This document shows positions 45,934-55,430 of a stretch of DNA of 64,000 bases, piece after piece. The DNA is taken from assembly GCA_963752345.1 (NCBI GenBank), contig CAVVYA010000015.1, positions 682,001-746,000 of the forward strand, given 5' to 3'. This DNA is from CAVVYA01 sp963752345 (GTDB taxonomy: Bacteria > Pseudomonadota > Alphaproteobacteria > SMXQ01). Position 1 is the first letter of the stretch. Each line of letters begins with the position of its first letter. The notes beneath the pieces are model-generated. The model was not told the DNA's origin and made no database searches. It saw only the letters and a program-made list of their open reading frames with translations. A program made the position numbers and the translations under genes.

Positions 45934-46694
45934 GCCTGGCTCATCGCCGGCGAGCCGCAGGTCTCCCGGCGAAGTCGCGATCCCTTCCTCAGGTTGTCGA
46001 GTGCGAAATCGGCATGCAGAGAATTTCAGCGGTCCGCTGGCGAGCTGCCCCGAGGAATGCGCCAGGAAGAGGCGGAATTCGCGCGCATGCCGGGCCAAGC
46101 GCCGGACTTGTCGGCGCTATCCCGCGGGCGTACAGAGACGGAGTTCGCGCGCGAAGGAATGGCTGTGGAAGCAGTCTGGAGCGGACTTTGCTCTCTTGGA
46201 GATGGAGCACTGCTCGGTACATCCTGTCTGCCGAAGGGGACCTCGCAGGGGAATGAAGACAGAGGACGTGGCGCGCGTCCCATCCTCGAGATCAACGAGG
46301 CACGCGCCAAAACTCGCGAGCATTTTGGCCACTTAGGAAGGAGCTACCCGGGGGCGGATTTCGGCTTGCGACTGGTGCATTTTTTGAGCTACCCGGGGCC
46401 AGCGCGGGTTGGGCCATGGCTGTGCTGCCACTTTTTGCTTGTCCTTTTTGTTCGAGGGATGCAAGTGGATGTCCGATGTCGCGGGGCGCAATGGGGGCTT
46501 TGAGACGACGGCGGCGAAACTCAATACGATCTCGATGTGCCGGCTGGCCATGCGATGCAGGCAATTGACCAGGAGGTCAGCCCTTATCCGAGGCGCTGTC
46601 GACCTGACCAATGACCTGACCTTGCGGCAGAAAGACCGTTGCGGTCGAATATAATGTCACGCCACCACAGGGTGGCAGAACTGGGGAGAAGTAT
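45934..46694. other. Intergenic region containing repeat copy B
   Basis: The spacer between TctC and FAH copy 2 holds the full dispersed repeat (separate entry) and about 490 further bases without a supported gene. Overlapping open frames here are long because of high GC but lack family features. Confidence 0.45.
45990..46200 (+). repeat. Dispersed intergenic repeat, full copy B
   Basis: This is the partner of copy A at 24574-24785 in the same orientation. Blocks TGCGAAATCG, CATGCAGAGAATTTC, GAGGCGGAATTCGCGCGC, AAGCGCCGGA, GGGCGTACAGAGACGGAGTT and GCAGTCTGG are conserved in order, with divergent spacers. It lies between a TctC gene and an FAH gene. Confidence 0.7.
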
Positions 46695-47589
46695 ATGCGT
46701 CTGGTGGTGTTTAACGATTTCCGCGTCGGCGTTCTCGACGGCGAGTCGGTTCGCGATGTCAGCCAGTCAGTGCCTAAGTGGGAAAGTGGTGACAAGCATG
46801 CAATGAACCGGCTGATCGCCGGATGGGATTCGCTGCGGGCCCAGGTATCCGAAGAGGCGCAGAAGGCCAAGCCGGTGCCGATCACCGAGGTCGAGCTCAA
46901 GGCGCCCGTGCCGGCGCCGAACTCATCTGCTGGCCGCGCCGTCGAATTACCGCGCCCATAGCGATGAGATGCGCACCGGCGCCGCGGGCGTTCATGTCAG
47001 CGAGGAGAAGAAGGGCAAGCGGCAGACCGCCGAAGAGCTCGGGTTCTTCATGAAGGCGGTCGGCTCCATCACCGGCCCGCAGGATCCCATCGCGCTGCCG
47101 CTCAAAACCTACCCGACGCGCCGCTTCGATCATGAGGGCGAAATCGCGTTCGTAGTCGGCAAATACGCCCAGGGCGTGTCGCCGGAAAAGGCGATGGACT
47201 ACATCTTCGGCTATACCATGATGATTGATGCCACCATGCGTACCACTGCCGAGCGCTCGGAAGAGCGGGTGCAGCGGAAGTCCTTTGCCTCGTTCAGCCC
47301 GATGGGTCCCTGCGTGGTGACAGCGGACGAGGTTGGCCGCTGGCAGGACCTCAACGTCAAGCTGTTCCTGAATGGGGATCAGCGGCAAGACGCGCGGGCC
47401 GCCGACATGATCGTCGATATTCCCAACCTGCTGTCGCGCGCCTCGCACGTCATGCCGCTGCTCCCGGGCGACGTCTATACGACGGGCAGTCCGGCGGGCG
47501 TCAGCCCGATCTCGGTCGGCGACATGGTCGTCGTCGAGGGCGCTAGGATCGGCCGCATGACCCTGGGAGTCGTCGAGCGCGGCTGGTGA
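46695..47589 (+). pseudogene. Fumarylacetoacetate hydrolase-family protein (copy 2), one frameshift
   Basis: A close paralogue of the gene at 11399. It has the same metal ligands (FDHEGEIAFVVG, IDATMR) and the same C-terminal TGSPAGVSPISVGD motif. One extra A at 46920-46921 (CCG-A-ACT) shifts the frame. Corrected length is 297 residues, identical to copy 1. The two copies are interrupted at different places, which argues that each indel arose separately. The ATG follows ggggagaag. Likely substrate: an acylpyruvate or similar ring-fission product. Confidence 0.83.
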
Positions 47590-47864
47590 TCCAAGGCAAA
47601 GCCTTTGCCAAGGTCTGATGGCAAGATGGGAGAGGCCACGAAGCCGCCCACTGTCACCTTTTGTATGGAATAGCAAGGGGAGCCAGGCCGAGCGCTATCG
47701 GATTGACGATCTCACTCGGCCCGCCGGACGCCGCGCCGATTGCGGTTGAATGCGTGGGGGCGGCCTTCGTGCTCTTCGATAAAAAAATATTCCAGATTTG
47801 TGCGAGTATGCTGAAGATCGCGTAATCGGCACATGCGGCTCGAGCACCCAATCGGTGGCATTAA

Positions 47865-48791
47865 ATGGAATACATTAGTGACATCCGCGCATTCGTTAAC
47901 GTTGTTCAGAAGCGGAATTTCAGCGCTGCCGCCGTGGCAATGGACACGACACAGCCGGCAATCAGTAAACGGCTGGCTCGGCTTGAGAAATCTTTGGGAG
48001 TGCAGCTTTTAAAGCGTTCAACGCGCCATCTTTCACTGACTGAAGCGGGCTCTGATTTTTACAAGCGGGCAGAGCGTATTTTAGCAGAGCTCGAAGAAGC
48101 ATCTAAATCAGCCGCATCCGTAAACAATGGCGTGCGAGGGCTTCTGCGGGTGCATGCCACACTTGGCATCGGTCAAAGCTTCGTCGCGCCTGCGGTCGCT
48201 GAATTCATTAAGGATAATACGGACCTCACCGTTCAGCTCATTCTGGCGCCGAATGATACGGTCAACCTTATGGAAGACGTCGATGTCACAATAAGGCTTG
48301 AGACGGAGGAGGATAGGCTGCGGGGTAAAACCAGCATTTCGCGCCGAGTTCTCGGGTCGATAAGTTATCTGATCTGCGGATCACCGATCTACTTCGATCG
48401 AGCTGGCGTTCCGAAGACGCCCTATGATCTTGAGCACCACAATTGTCTGGTATTTTCCGTTCGAGAATCTTCTCAGCTGTGGAGTTTCACCAGCCCCAAA
48501 GGCGACTACTCTGTACGGGTATCGGGAACGTATAGCTGCAATAGCAGCGCCTCACTTTATGAGGCTTTGAGGCAAGGCGTTGGTTTAGCCCGAATGCCTG
48601 AGCACCTTGTCAGCGATGATTTGAAGAATGGATGGCTGAAGGCGGTATTCTCTGATTTTACGCGGCCTCCCCGCTCCATCATCGCCTATTCCCCCAAAGC
48701 GGTGCGTGTTCCAGCGAAGACCCAAGGCTTGTTGGATTTTCTTACCCTTATTCTGAAAAGGAGGCTGGCTGATAGCGCTACGAGAGTTTGA
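47865..48791 (+). CDS. LysR-family transcriptional regulator
   Basis: The 308-residue protein has a winged helix-turn-helix (residues 1-60, NFSAAAVAMDTTQPAISKRL) and an effector domain from about residue 88. Its codon use is noticeably more AT-rich than the neighbouring catabolic genes, hinting at a different origin. It is followed by the TAXI-like fragment on the same strand; no divergent partner is present. Confidence 0.87.
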   Translation: MEYISDIRAFVNVVQKRNFSAAAVAMDTTQPAISKRLARLEKSLGVQLLKRSTRHLSLTEAGSDFYKRAERILAELEEASKSAASVNNGVRGLLRVHATLGIGQSFVAPAVAEFIKDNTDLTVQLILAPNDTVNLMEDVDVTIRLETEEDRLRGKTSISRRVLGSISYLICGSPIYFDRAGVPKTPYDLEHHNCLVFSVRESSQLWSFTSPKGDYSVRVSGTYSCNSSASLYEALRQGVGLARMPEHLVSDDLKNGWLKAVFSDFTRPPRSIIAYSPKAVRVPAKTQGLLDFLTLILKRRLADSATRV

Positions 48792-48974
48792 CGGAGAATT
48801 TACAATGGAATAACTGTTATCCGAAATTAACGACTTCACGGGCGGAACGGCTAAACGTAATCTCCAGACCGACAAAGAATATGCAACTCGACATATAGAA
48901 TAATCCTTGCAAAGGTCGGTACGCATGCTTCCGCGCCGAGTACCACACATCCCCACACCACCCGTTCGCGCCTG

Positions 48975-49887
48975 ATGCTCGAAGTCGCATCCGAGATGGT
49001 CGACGATCGACACTGGCCTTACCTGCAGGCCAAGATTTGTCTCAGGGAGCAGGGCGCGAAAGAATGGGCGGTAACGCTGTTCGGCAGCGATAGTCCTGCG
49101 ACCTTGTACGAGGTTGCACGCGGTGAGGTCCACTTTGGGGTCGTGAATCCCTCCATGGTTCTGACCATGGCAACTCTTGGCAAGGGGCCCTTCAAGGATC
49201 CCCTTCCTCTGCGGGCCATCGGCGTCATCCCTTCCTGGGACCAGATGGTTTTTGCGGTGAATGCCAATACGGGCCTGACCTCCTTGGCCGATATCCGAGA
49301 GCAACGTTTCCCTCTGAAGGTCTCGCTGCGCAAGCAACCTGACCACTCATTGCATATCGTCATCCACGAAACCTTGAAAGCCGCTGGCTTTACGCTGGAT
49401 GACCTTGTGTCCTGGGGTGGGGAAGTGCGGTACAATCACGGAATGCCGTATGAGCCGCACCGAATTGGCGCTGTCGATCGTGGTGAAATCAATGCCATCT
49501 TCGATGAAGCCTCGGAGATCCTGGGGCAACATGGCCCTGGATCTCGGAATGCGCTTTCTTCCGCTAGAAGCTTCGTTGCTGGAGAAGCTCAAGGGCGTCG
49601 GGTTTCGCGCGGCCACGCTGGATACCGCTCGCTTCCCAAAGCTCTCCGCAGACGTCCCGACGCTGGATTTCAGTGGGTGGCCCATCTATACGCATGCCGA
49701 CACCGATGAGGACCTAGTCGTTCAATTCTGCAAGGGGCTACAGTCGCGAATCGATAAAGTACCTTGGGAAGAGGCCGGAGCGCTTCCGCTGAACCGGATG
49801 GTCCGCGATACGGCCGCGGGACCCTGTGATGTTCCGTTCCATGCAGCCGCGGAGCGACACTGGCGCGATCACGGCCTCATCACTTGA
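48975..49887 (+). pseudogene. TAXI/NMT1-like substrate-binding protein, leaderless, one frameshift
   Basis: The product matches TAXI-type TRAP receptors (LYEVARGEVHFGVVNPSMVL, then GEINAIFDEASEI, then NMALDLGMRFLPLE). No signal peptide is visible, and the frame is open back to 48861 without a convincing start, so the true N-terminus is uncertain. One extra C at 49520-49521 shifts the frame. Corrected length from ATG 48975 is 303 residues. No TRAP membrane subunits are nearby. It may be a cytoplasmic binding-fold protein like that at 41335, or a 5'-truncated gene. Confidence 0.68.
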
Positions 49888-50004
49888 GGCCTCGGCTGCG
49901 CCTTGGGTGACGCTAAGCCCGATGCGCTTGTGATGGGAAAATGGCAGCGGACAGGCGCGTGTACGCACGCAAGACTGTCCGCTGCAGAGGGCTAAATTCC
50001 AGGA

Positions 50005-50747
50005 TCAGGCTTGAGCAGTAACTTTCGCCAACTCGCGCTGCGTCGCCTTCCATTTCTGAAGCCAATCAAGAATCTCCGCGAGATGCAGGACATCCGCATA
50101 TTTCTGATCCATGTCGAACAAACTCACGGCGTGGCAGGATTCGTGCCGGTCGAATACGCACTCCTCTGCAACAATCATGCGATAGCGAAGGCTGCAACCG
50201 TCAGTCACTGACGCACGAACGCACCCGCTCGTGGTCTCTCCGGCAACAATCAGCGTATCGATGCTGTGCCGGATCAGGATGGCTCGCGAGCGGGGTGGCG
50301 AAGAACGCGCTGGGAGCCGCTTTCCTGAGAATGACTTCCCCCGGCAATGGCGCGACTTCGGGACGATCTCGAACCGCCGTTGCGCACGCTTCTGGGCTTC
50401 GGGATCGATGCGTGCGGGCTTGGGACGGCCCGTGCCCAATTCCAGCCTTGAATGCCCAAGTCTCCTTCCTCGAGGCCGGTGGTGTGGATGATTGGAATGC
50501 CTGCCTTTCGCGCAGCGCCCAATAGCTGCTGAACGTGCGGCAATGCCTGCCAGGCGGCTAGGCCGCATGTGTTAGACCATTCAGGCGCCGCATCGATCAA
50601 GGCCTCGGGCTCGTCCCCGAATACCCAGCGGTAGAAATCGATCATCAGAAGTGCCGGTCGGGCACCAAACCCCACCCTTCCCTTGGTTGTTAGATTCGCA
50701 TGCTTCCGATCCTGCTCGGTCAGAAACTGATCCCACACATGTGTCAT
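50005..50747 (-). pseudogene. Isochorismatase-family amidohydrolase, three indels
   Basis: The cysteine-hydrolase fold is recognisable by the catalytic Asp37 (ALLMIDFYRWVFG) and the nucleophile Cys176 in ETTSGCVRAS. It is closest in pattern to N-carbamoylsarcosine or maleamate amidohydrolases, which release ammonia from ring-fission amides. The frame is broken near 50435 (one base missing), 50358 (one missing) and 50277 (one extra). Correction gives 247 residues. Start ATG 50747 is preceded by a gggagcgaa stretch. It faces the amidohydrolase gene at 51084. Confidence 0.78.
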
Positions 50748-51083
50748 GAGTTGTTCGCTCCCTCTCCGCGACTGGTGAATCGCATGCATTCAATTGCACG
50801 CGTTCGGCATCGACAGCATGTGCGGTCGATCAGCGCTTGTGTGAGTATTACAAACGGAAAATCTATTTTCAATGTTACGGCGAACAGTGAGCGATGGAAT
50901 TCAGGTGTTGCGGACCGATCGAATTCCTTCGGATATTTTCGTCGCGTAAATACGAATTTGGATAACAGTAATTGCTGAAAAGCAGAATGGTCCCGACATT
51001 GACAGGCGTCTTTCGAAATGGGCAGAATTCCCGACAGAACGCAATAGAACGCTTTTAGCTTTAGGCCAGTAGGGGAGACGAAC
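50748..51083. promoter_or_regulatory. Divergent spacer, AT-rich
   Basis: The 336-base spacer between the divergent isochorismatase-family and amidohydrolase genes is AT-rich at 50840-51060 and should hold both promoters. I see no clear operator. Confidence 0.4.
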
Positions 51084-52264
51084 GTGGACTACCGCTGTAT
51101 TTCCGCAAACTCGCATCTCGAGGTTCGACCGGATCGGTCAGCGAACAGAATTCCGACAAAATACCGCGACAGAGCGCCGAAGGTCATCACGCTCGAAAAT
51201 GGCACCCTCGCCGTTCTTGGCGAGGACAAGCCGCTTGAGTTGCTGATCTCGAATATTTCGAGCGGCAAGCCCTACGATAAGCGTCGTCCCTTTGATCCGT
51301 TGCCGGAGGACACCTACGAGACTTCGCCGGGTATGGCTCGCCGGAACAGCGGCTGAAGGAGCAGGACACCGACGGCGTAGATGCCGAAGTGCTGTTCGCG
51401 GGAAACATCGGGCCGAATTTCTGGCGCGGCATCAAGAGCGACGAAGCGTTCAAGGCGGTTGTCCGCGCATACAACGATTGGCTTGCCGAGGAGTATTGCC
51501 ACCCCAGCCCCGACCGTCTGATCGGCGTGGGCATCATTCCGATGACAAACCTCGATGACGCCATTGCCGAATTGCGGCATTGCAAGAAGATCGGCCTCAA
51601 GACGGTCCAACTGAACGCGTTTCCCAGCGGTCGTCAGTATCCCACGCCGGAAGATGATCGATTCTATCGTGAGGCGCTGGACCTGAAGATGCCGCTTACG
51701 ATTCATGTCCAGTTCGGGTTTCCCCGCCGCGGCCCGCCACCGCCTTCTTCGCCCGTGTTCAAATATCCGAAGGCGTCCAGCAACTCGGAGATCCCGGTCC
51801 CCGATATGGTGGACCGCTATAACAAATATGGATTTCGCGGGGCGATTCATGCCGTCCAGATGATCTTCGCGGGCGTCTTCGATCGGTTCCCGGATTTGAA
51901 GATCTACATCGCCGAGGTTCAGATCGGCTGGATCCCACATTGGCTGGACCAGCTCGACAACGAGTACGGCCGGCAGCGTTTTTGGGTGGAACGAATGCTC
52001 GGTCTGCCGCAGTTGCCGCGCATGCCCAGCGAATATGCGCGCGAGCATTTCTATTGGGGGTTCAACAAGAATCCCGCGGGGGTGCGTATCATTAAGGCAG
52101 AGGGTGGGCTGGACAAGGTCATGTGGGCGAGCGATTTCCCACACCTCGAATCGGACTGGCCGAATTCTCAGATTATCATCGAGGAATGCTGCGGCACGTT
52201 GAGCAAGAAAGAAAGAGGCCTCGTGACTGTGGACAATGCGGTCGAGTTTTTCAACCTGCTTTGA
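51084..52264 (+). pseudogene. Amidohydrolase-2 family protein, one frameshift, altered metal motif
   Basis: A GTG start (aggggag upstream) opens a protein of the amidohydrolase-related decarboxylase/hydrolase family. Family blocks include IPTKYRDRAP, GVGIIPMTNLDDAIAELR and WASDFPHLESDWPNS. One T appears to be missing at 51333 (GGTATGG for GGTTATGG). Corrected length is 393 residues. The usual N-terminal metal motif SADSH reads SANSH (Asn9, His11), which could weaken metal binding unless it is a sequencing error. It is a distant paralogue of the gene at 19047. Confidence 0.8.
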
Positions 52265-52456
52265 GTATTGGCTCAGGTGAGAAGCGGATGGCATAACTAA
52301 GAGACGCGATGCTACGGCCCGGTTGCCGCTCGTGGAGCCGGGCCGAATCGAAGCGAATACACAAGAACAGTTTTGCCGTCGGCTGCAGTTTCGCACGACT
52401 GGGCAATGCCGCCACGTGTCTCAAAGCCGCTGCAACGATTTTTTCGTGAGGCCCCG

Positions 52457-54190
52457 ATGGATGTTGCTGTGCCTGTGCAGCATAAACCGACGCTGATTGT
52501 GGAGGGACGCCACGTCGTAACCGGCGTTGCGCTTATCCCGCTGCTTCTCGTTGTCGTTCTCTTGATTGTGGTTGCGTTGATTGCGTTCCGGGAAGCGTCC
52601 GGCATGAGGTTGGGCGCATTTACCTTCGCGAATTTCGACAAGCTCTTCGGCGATCCTGTCATTTACCGGACCCTCGCCAATACGGCTGGGTTCGCCATCA
52701 TCTCCGTCGTCGTTGCCGTCTGCGCCGCCATGCCGCTGGCATGGTTGGCCGAGCGCACGAACCTGCCCGGTCGGAGCGCCATTTTTCCCTTGATGGCGCT
52801 GACCATGGTCATTCCCACATTCTTCACGGCAATGGGCTGGGCATTCCTATTCGATCCGCGCATGGGGATGGTAAACCGCTGGATTGTCGACTACCTCGGC
52901 TGGAGCCCGCTCAACATTGCGACAGTCGCAGGGATGGGCTGGGTAGAGGGGCTGTCTCTGGTAGCGCTGACCTTCGTGATGATCGCCGCGTCCTTTCGGG
53001 CGATGGATCCGACGCTGGAGGAATGCGCAGAGATCCATTCGATCTCCATGTTGCGGCGGCTGAGAACGGTGACTTTTCCTCTCGTTTGGCCTGGGGTTCT
53101 GGCTGCTGGGATCTATGTACTGACGATCGCCATAGGCGCCTTTGACGTGCCAGCGGTCATCGGTATGAGCAACGGCATACTTTTGCTGAGTACTTTCATT
53201 TTCAACAAGTCCCAGCCGGAAGACGTGCAGCCCGAATATGGCGTGGTCGGAGCATCGGCGGTTCTGATGCTTATCCTGGCGGTTTTTCTTACGTGGTGGT
53301 ACCTGCGGGTGATCGGCGCGGCCGAACGCTTTGCCGTCGTAACTGGTAAGGCATATCGCCCCAAGCTTGTTGACCTCAAGGGATGGCGGTGGCTGGCCTG
53401 GTGCTACGCAGGCTTGCTGGTGTTGTTGACTGTCGGCCTGCCCCTCTTGGCTCTGGTCTGGGCGGCTATCACGCCCTACCTCCAGCCATTCTCGCTAGAT
53501 GCCTTGAGCCGGGTTAGCCTGGATCAGTTTCGTGGCATTCCCTGGCGCAGCTTCTGGAGTGCGGCTCAGAACACCGCCATCCTGATGATTGTTGTTCCCA
53601 CGATGACCGCCTTGCTCGGGCTGTGCATCTCGTGGGTCGTGGTGCGCCACAAAATCCGCGGTGGTGCTCTCATCGATGGACTGGCCTTCGTGCCCCATGT
53701 GGTCCCGCATATCATCTTTGCGGTCGGGGCAATTCTGCTGTCGCTGTACTGGTTGCCAGAATTCCTGTCGCTCTACGGTACCTTGTCCATTATCGTCATC
53801 ACTTACATCGTCGCGCGGATCAGCTTTGCCACGAGGATGTACAACAGCGCGCTCCTCCAACTCCACAAAGAGTTGGACGAAGCGGGATATGTGTTCGGGC
53901 TGGGGACCATAAAGGTTCTTTGGCACATCATCCGCCCACTTATCATGCCTGCGCTTCTCTATTCGTGGGTCTGGATGGCCTTGCTCACGCTTCGTGAGCT
54001 GGCAATGGCCGCTCTCCTTGTGACTGGCGAAAACAACACTCTGCCCATGTTTATCTGGGGCATTTGGACGGATAATTCGCTGAACCAGGCTGCCGCCGTG
54101 TCGGTGCTATTCATGTTGATGATACTGCCCATCATCCTCCTCTATTTCTTCGTGGGGCGTAGAATGCTAGCAGTCGGGGGAAGGTCCTAA
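52457..54190 (+). CDS. ABC transporter permease, fused two-domain (FbpB-like)
   Basis: About 577 residues from ATG 52457 (gtgagg upstream); an ATG at 52373 in the same frame is possible. The protein has two permease halves of about six membrane segments, each with an EAA-type loop (EECAEIHSISMLRRLR and DEAGYVFGLGTIKVLW). With the ATPase (54246) and binding protein (55431) it forms a complete importer of the iron/2-aminoethylphosphonate class, a paralogue of the system at 31898/37141/38270. Confidence 0.9.
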   Translation: MDVAVPVQHKPTLIVEGRHVVTGVALIPLLLVVVLLIVVALIAFREASGMRLGAFTFANFDKLFGDPVIYRTLANTAGFAIISVVVAVCAAMPLAWLAERTNLPGRSAIFPLMALTMVIPTFFTAMGWAFLFDPRMGMVNRWIVDYLGWSPLNIATVAGMGWVEGLSLVALTFVMIAASFRAMDPTLEECAEIHSISMLRRLRTVTFPLVWPGVLAAGIYVLTIAIGAFDVPAVIGMSNGILLLSTFIFNKSQPEDVQPEYGVVGASAVLMLILAVFLTWWYLRVIGAAERFAVVTGKAYRPKLVDLKGWRWLAWCYAGLLVLLTVGLPLLALVWAAITPYLQPFSLDALSRVSLDQFRGIPWRSFWSAAQNTAILMIVVPTMTALLGLCISWVVVRHKIRGGALIDGLAFVPHVVPHIIFAVGAILLSLYWLPEFLSLYGTLSIIVITYIVARISFATRMYNSALLQLHKELDEAGYVFGLGTIKVLWHIIRPLIMPALLYSWVWMALLTLRELAMAALLVTGENNTLPMFIWGIWTDNSLNQAAAVSVLFMLMILPIILLYFFVGRRMLAVGGRS

Positions 54191-54245
54191 ACACGGCCTA
54201 TCCTCGCGGACGAAAAATAATAAGTATACCCAAGGGAGCTACAAA

Positions 54246-55346
54246 TTGATCTCCGTGCGTGACCTCAAGAAGACCTTTAGAACGGCTGATCGCAAGGGAA
54301 GCATGGGGGACGTCACGGCTCTCCGCGATGTCAGCTTCGACATTAAAGATGGCGAGTTCTTCGTGTTACTGGGGGCGAGCGGCTCAGGAAAGACAACTCT
54401 TCTTCGGTGCCTTGCGGGTCTCGAGAGCCCCACGGGCGGGGAAATCCATATTGGCAACCGGCTGGTCTATTCCAAGGCGCAAAACATCGACCTTGCGCCA
54501 GGAGAACGCGGCCTCGGGATGGTGTTCCAGTCCTACGCCATTTGGCCGCACCTGACCGTTTTCGGAAACGTCGCGCTGCCTCTGATTGAAGGACGGCGTA
54601 AGTTCTCGAAGGGTGAGGTCAAGGAGAAGGTCCATCATGCGTTGTCGTTGGTCGGCCTGCAAGGGCTCGAGGACCGGCCGGCGCCCCTGTTGAGCGGCGG
54701 CCAGCAACAGCGCGTGGCGCTCGCACGCGCCATGGCGGTCGAGCCGGTGGTGCTCCTAATGGATGAGCCGTTGAGCAACCTGGATGCGCGGCTGCGTGAG
54801 GAAGTGCGCGGCGAGATCAAGGCACTGACCGAACGCCTAGGCGTGACTGTGGTCTATGTGACGCACGACCAAGCTGAAGCTATGGAGCTGGCAGATCGGG
54901 TGGCGGTCATGGCTGAAGGCTCCATCCTGCAGGTTGGGTCCCCGGAGGAGGTGTATTCCAAGCCGGTCCATCCGCAGGTGGCGCAGTTCTTCGGCGCTGT
55001 TAACTGGTTGGAAGGCGTCGTGAACAAGCAGGGCGGGGTTGAAACCCCGCTGGGTCGTCTCATGTGCGAGGACATGGGCGGTTTTGTAGATCAGGACAAG
55101 GTTGCTGTTGGCGTGCGTCCGGAGAATCTGGAAATTTCCCGCAGCCGTGATGATCGCCTGAATATCATTCCATGCATGATTAGCACCACGACTTTTCTTG
55201 GAATTTACCGCGTCTTCACGGTGCACGTCGGCGAAGCCCGCCTTTTGGTCATGCGCACGGGGGCGGAAAAATTCGACGGTCCAGGATACGTGCATGTTCC
55301 CAAATCGGCGATTCGACTTTTTTCGCGTGATGTAATGGTGGTGTGA
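54246..55346 (+). CDS. ABC transporter ATPase (Fe3+/AEP/polyamine type)
   Basis: The 366-residue protein starts at TTG 54246 (aagggagct upstream). Walker A GASGSGKTT lies at about residues 42-50, signature LSGGQQQRVALARA near 147, Walker B VVLLMDEPLSNLD near 170 and H-loop YVTHDQAEA. A C-terminal TOBE-like regulatory domain follows (GVRPENLEIS). Unlike its paralogue at 37141 it is uninterrupted. It powers the permease encoded just upstream. Confidence 0.92.
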   Translation: MISVRDLKKTFRTADRKGSMGDVTALRDVSFDIKDGEFFVLLGASGSGKTTLLRCLAGLESPTGGEIHIGNRLVYSKAQNIDLAPGERGLGMVFQSYAIWPHLTVFGNVALPLIEGRRKFSKGEVKEKVHHALSLVGLQGLEDRPAPLLSGGQQQRVALARAMAVEPVVLLMDEPLSNLDARLREEVRGEIKALTERLGVTVVYVTHDQAEAMELADRVAVMAEGSILQVGSPEEVYSKPVHPQVAQFFGAVNWLEGVVNKQGGVETPLGRLMCEDMGGFVDQDKVAVGVRPENLEISRSRDDRLNIIPCMISTTTFLGIYRVFTVHVGEARLLVMRTGAEKFDGPGYVHVPKSAIRLFSRDVMVV

Positions 55347-55430
55347 AAGACCCGCTCTCCGCAGCGCCTGTCCTGCAGGCGGGGTGACGGACAACGGGCC
55401 GAATTGAGCAAGAAAGAGGGGGTGCCAATC

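Noticed and set aside
4637..52264. Programmed ribosomal frameshifting as a shared mechanism
   Set aside because: The break sites share no slippery heptamer or downstream structure, include both inserted and missing bases, and one gene has three. Assembly indels or mutations explain them better.
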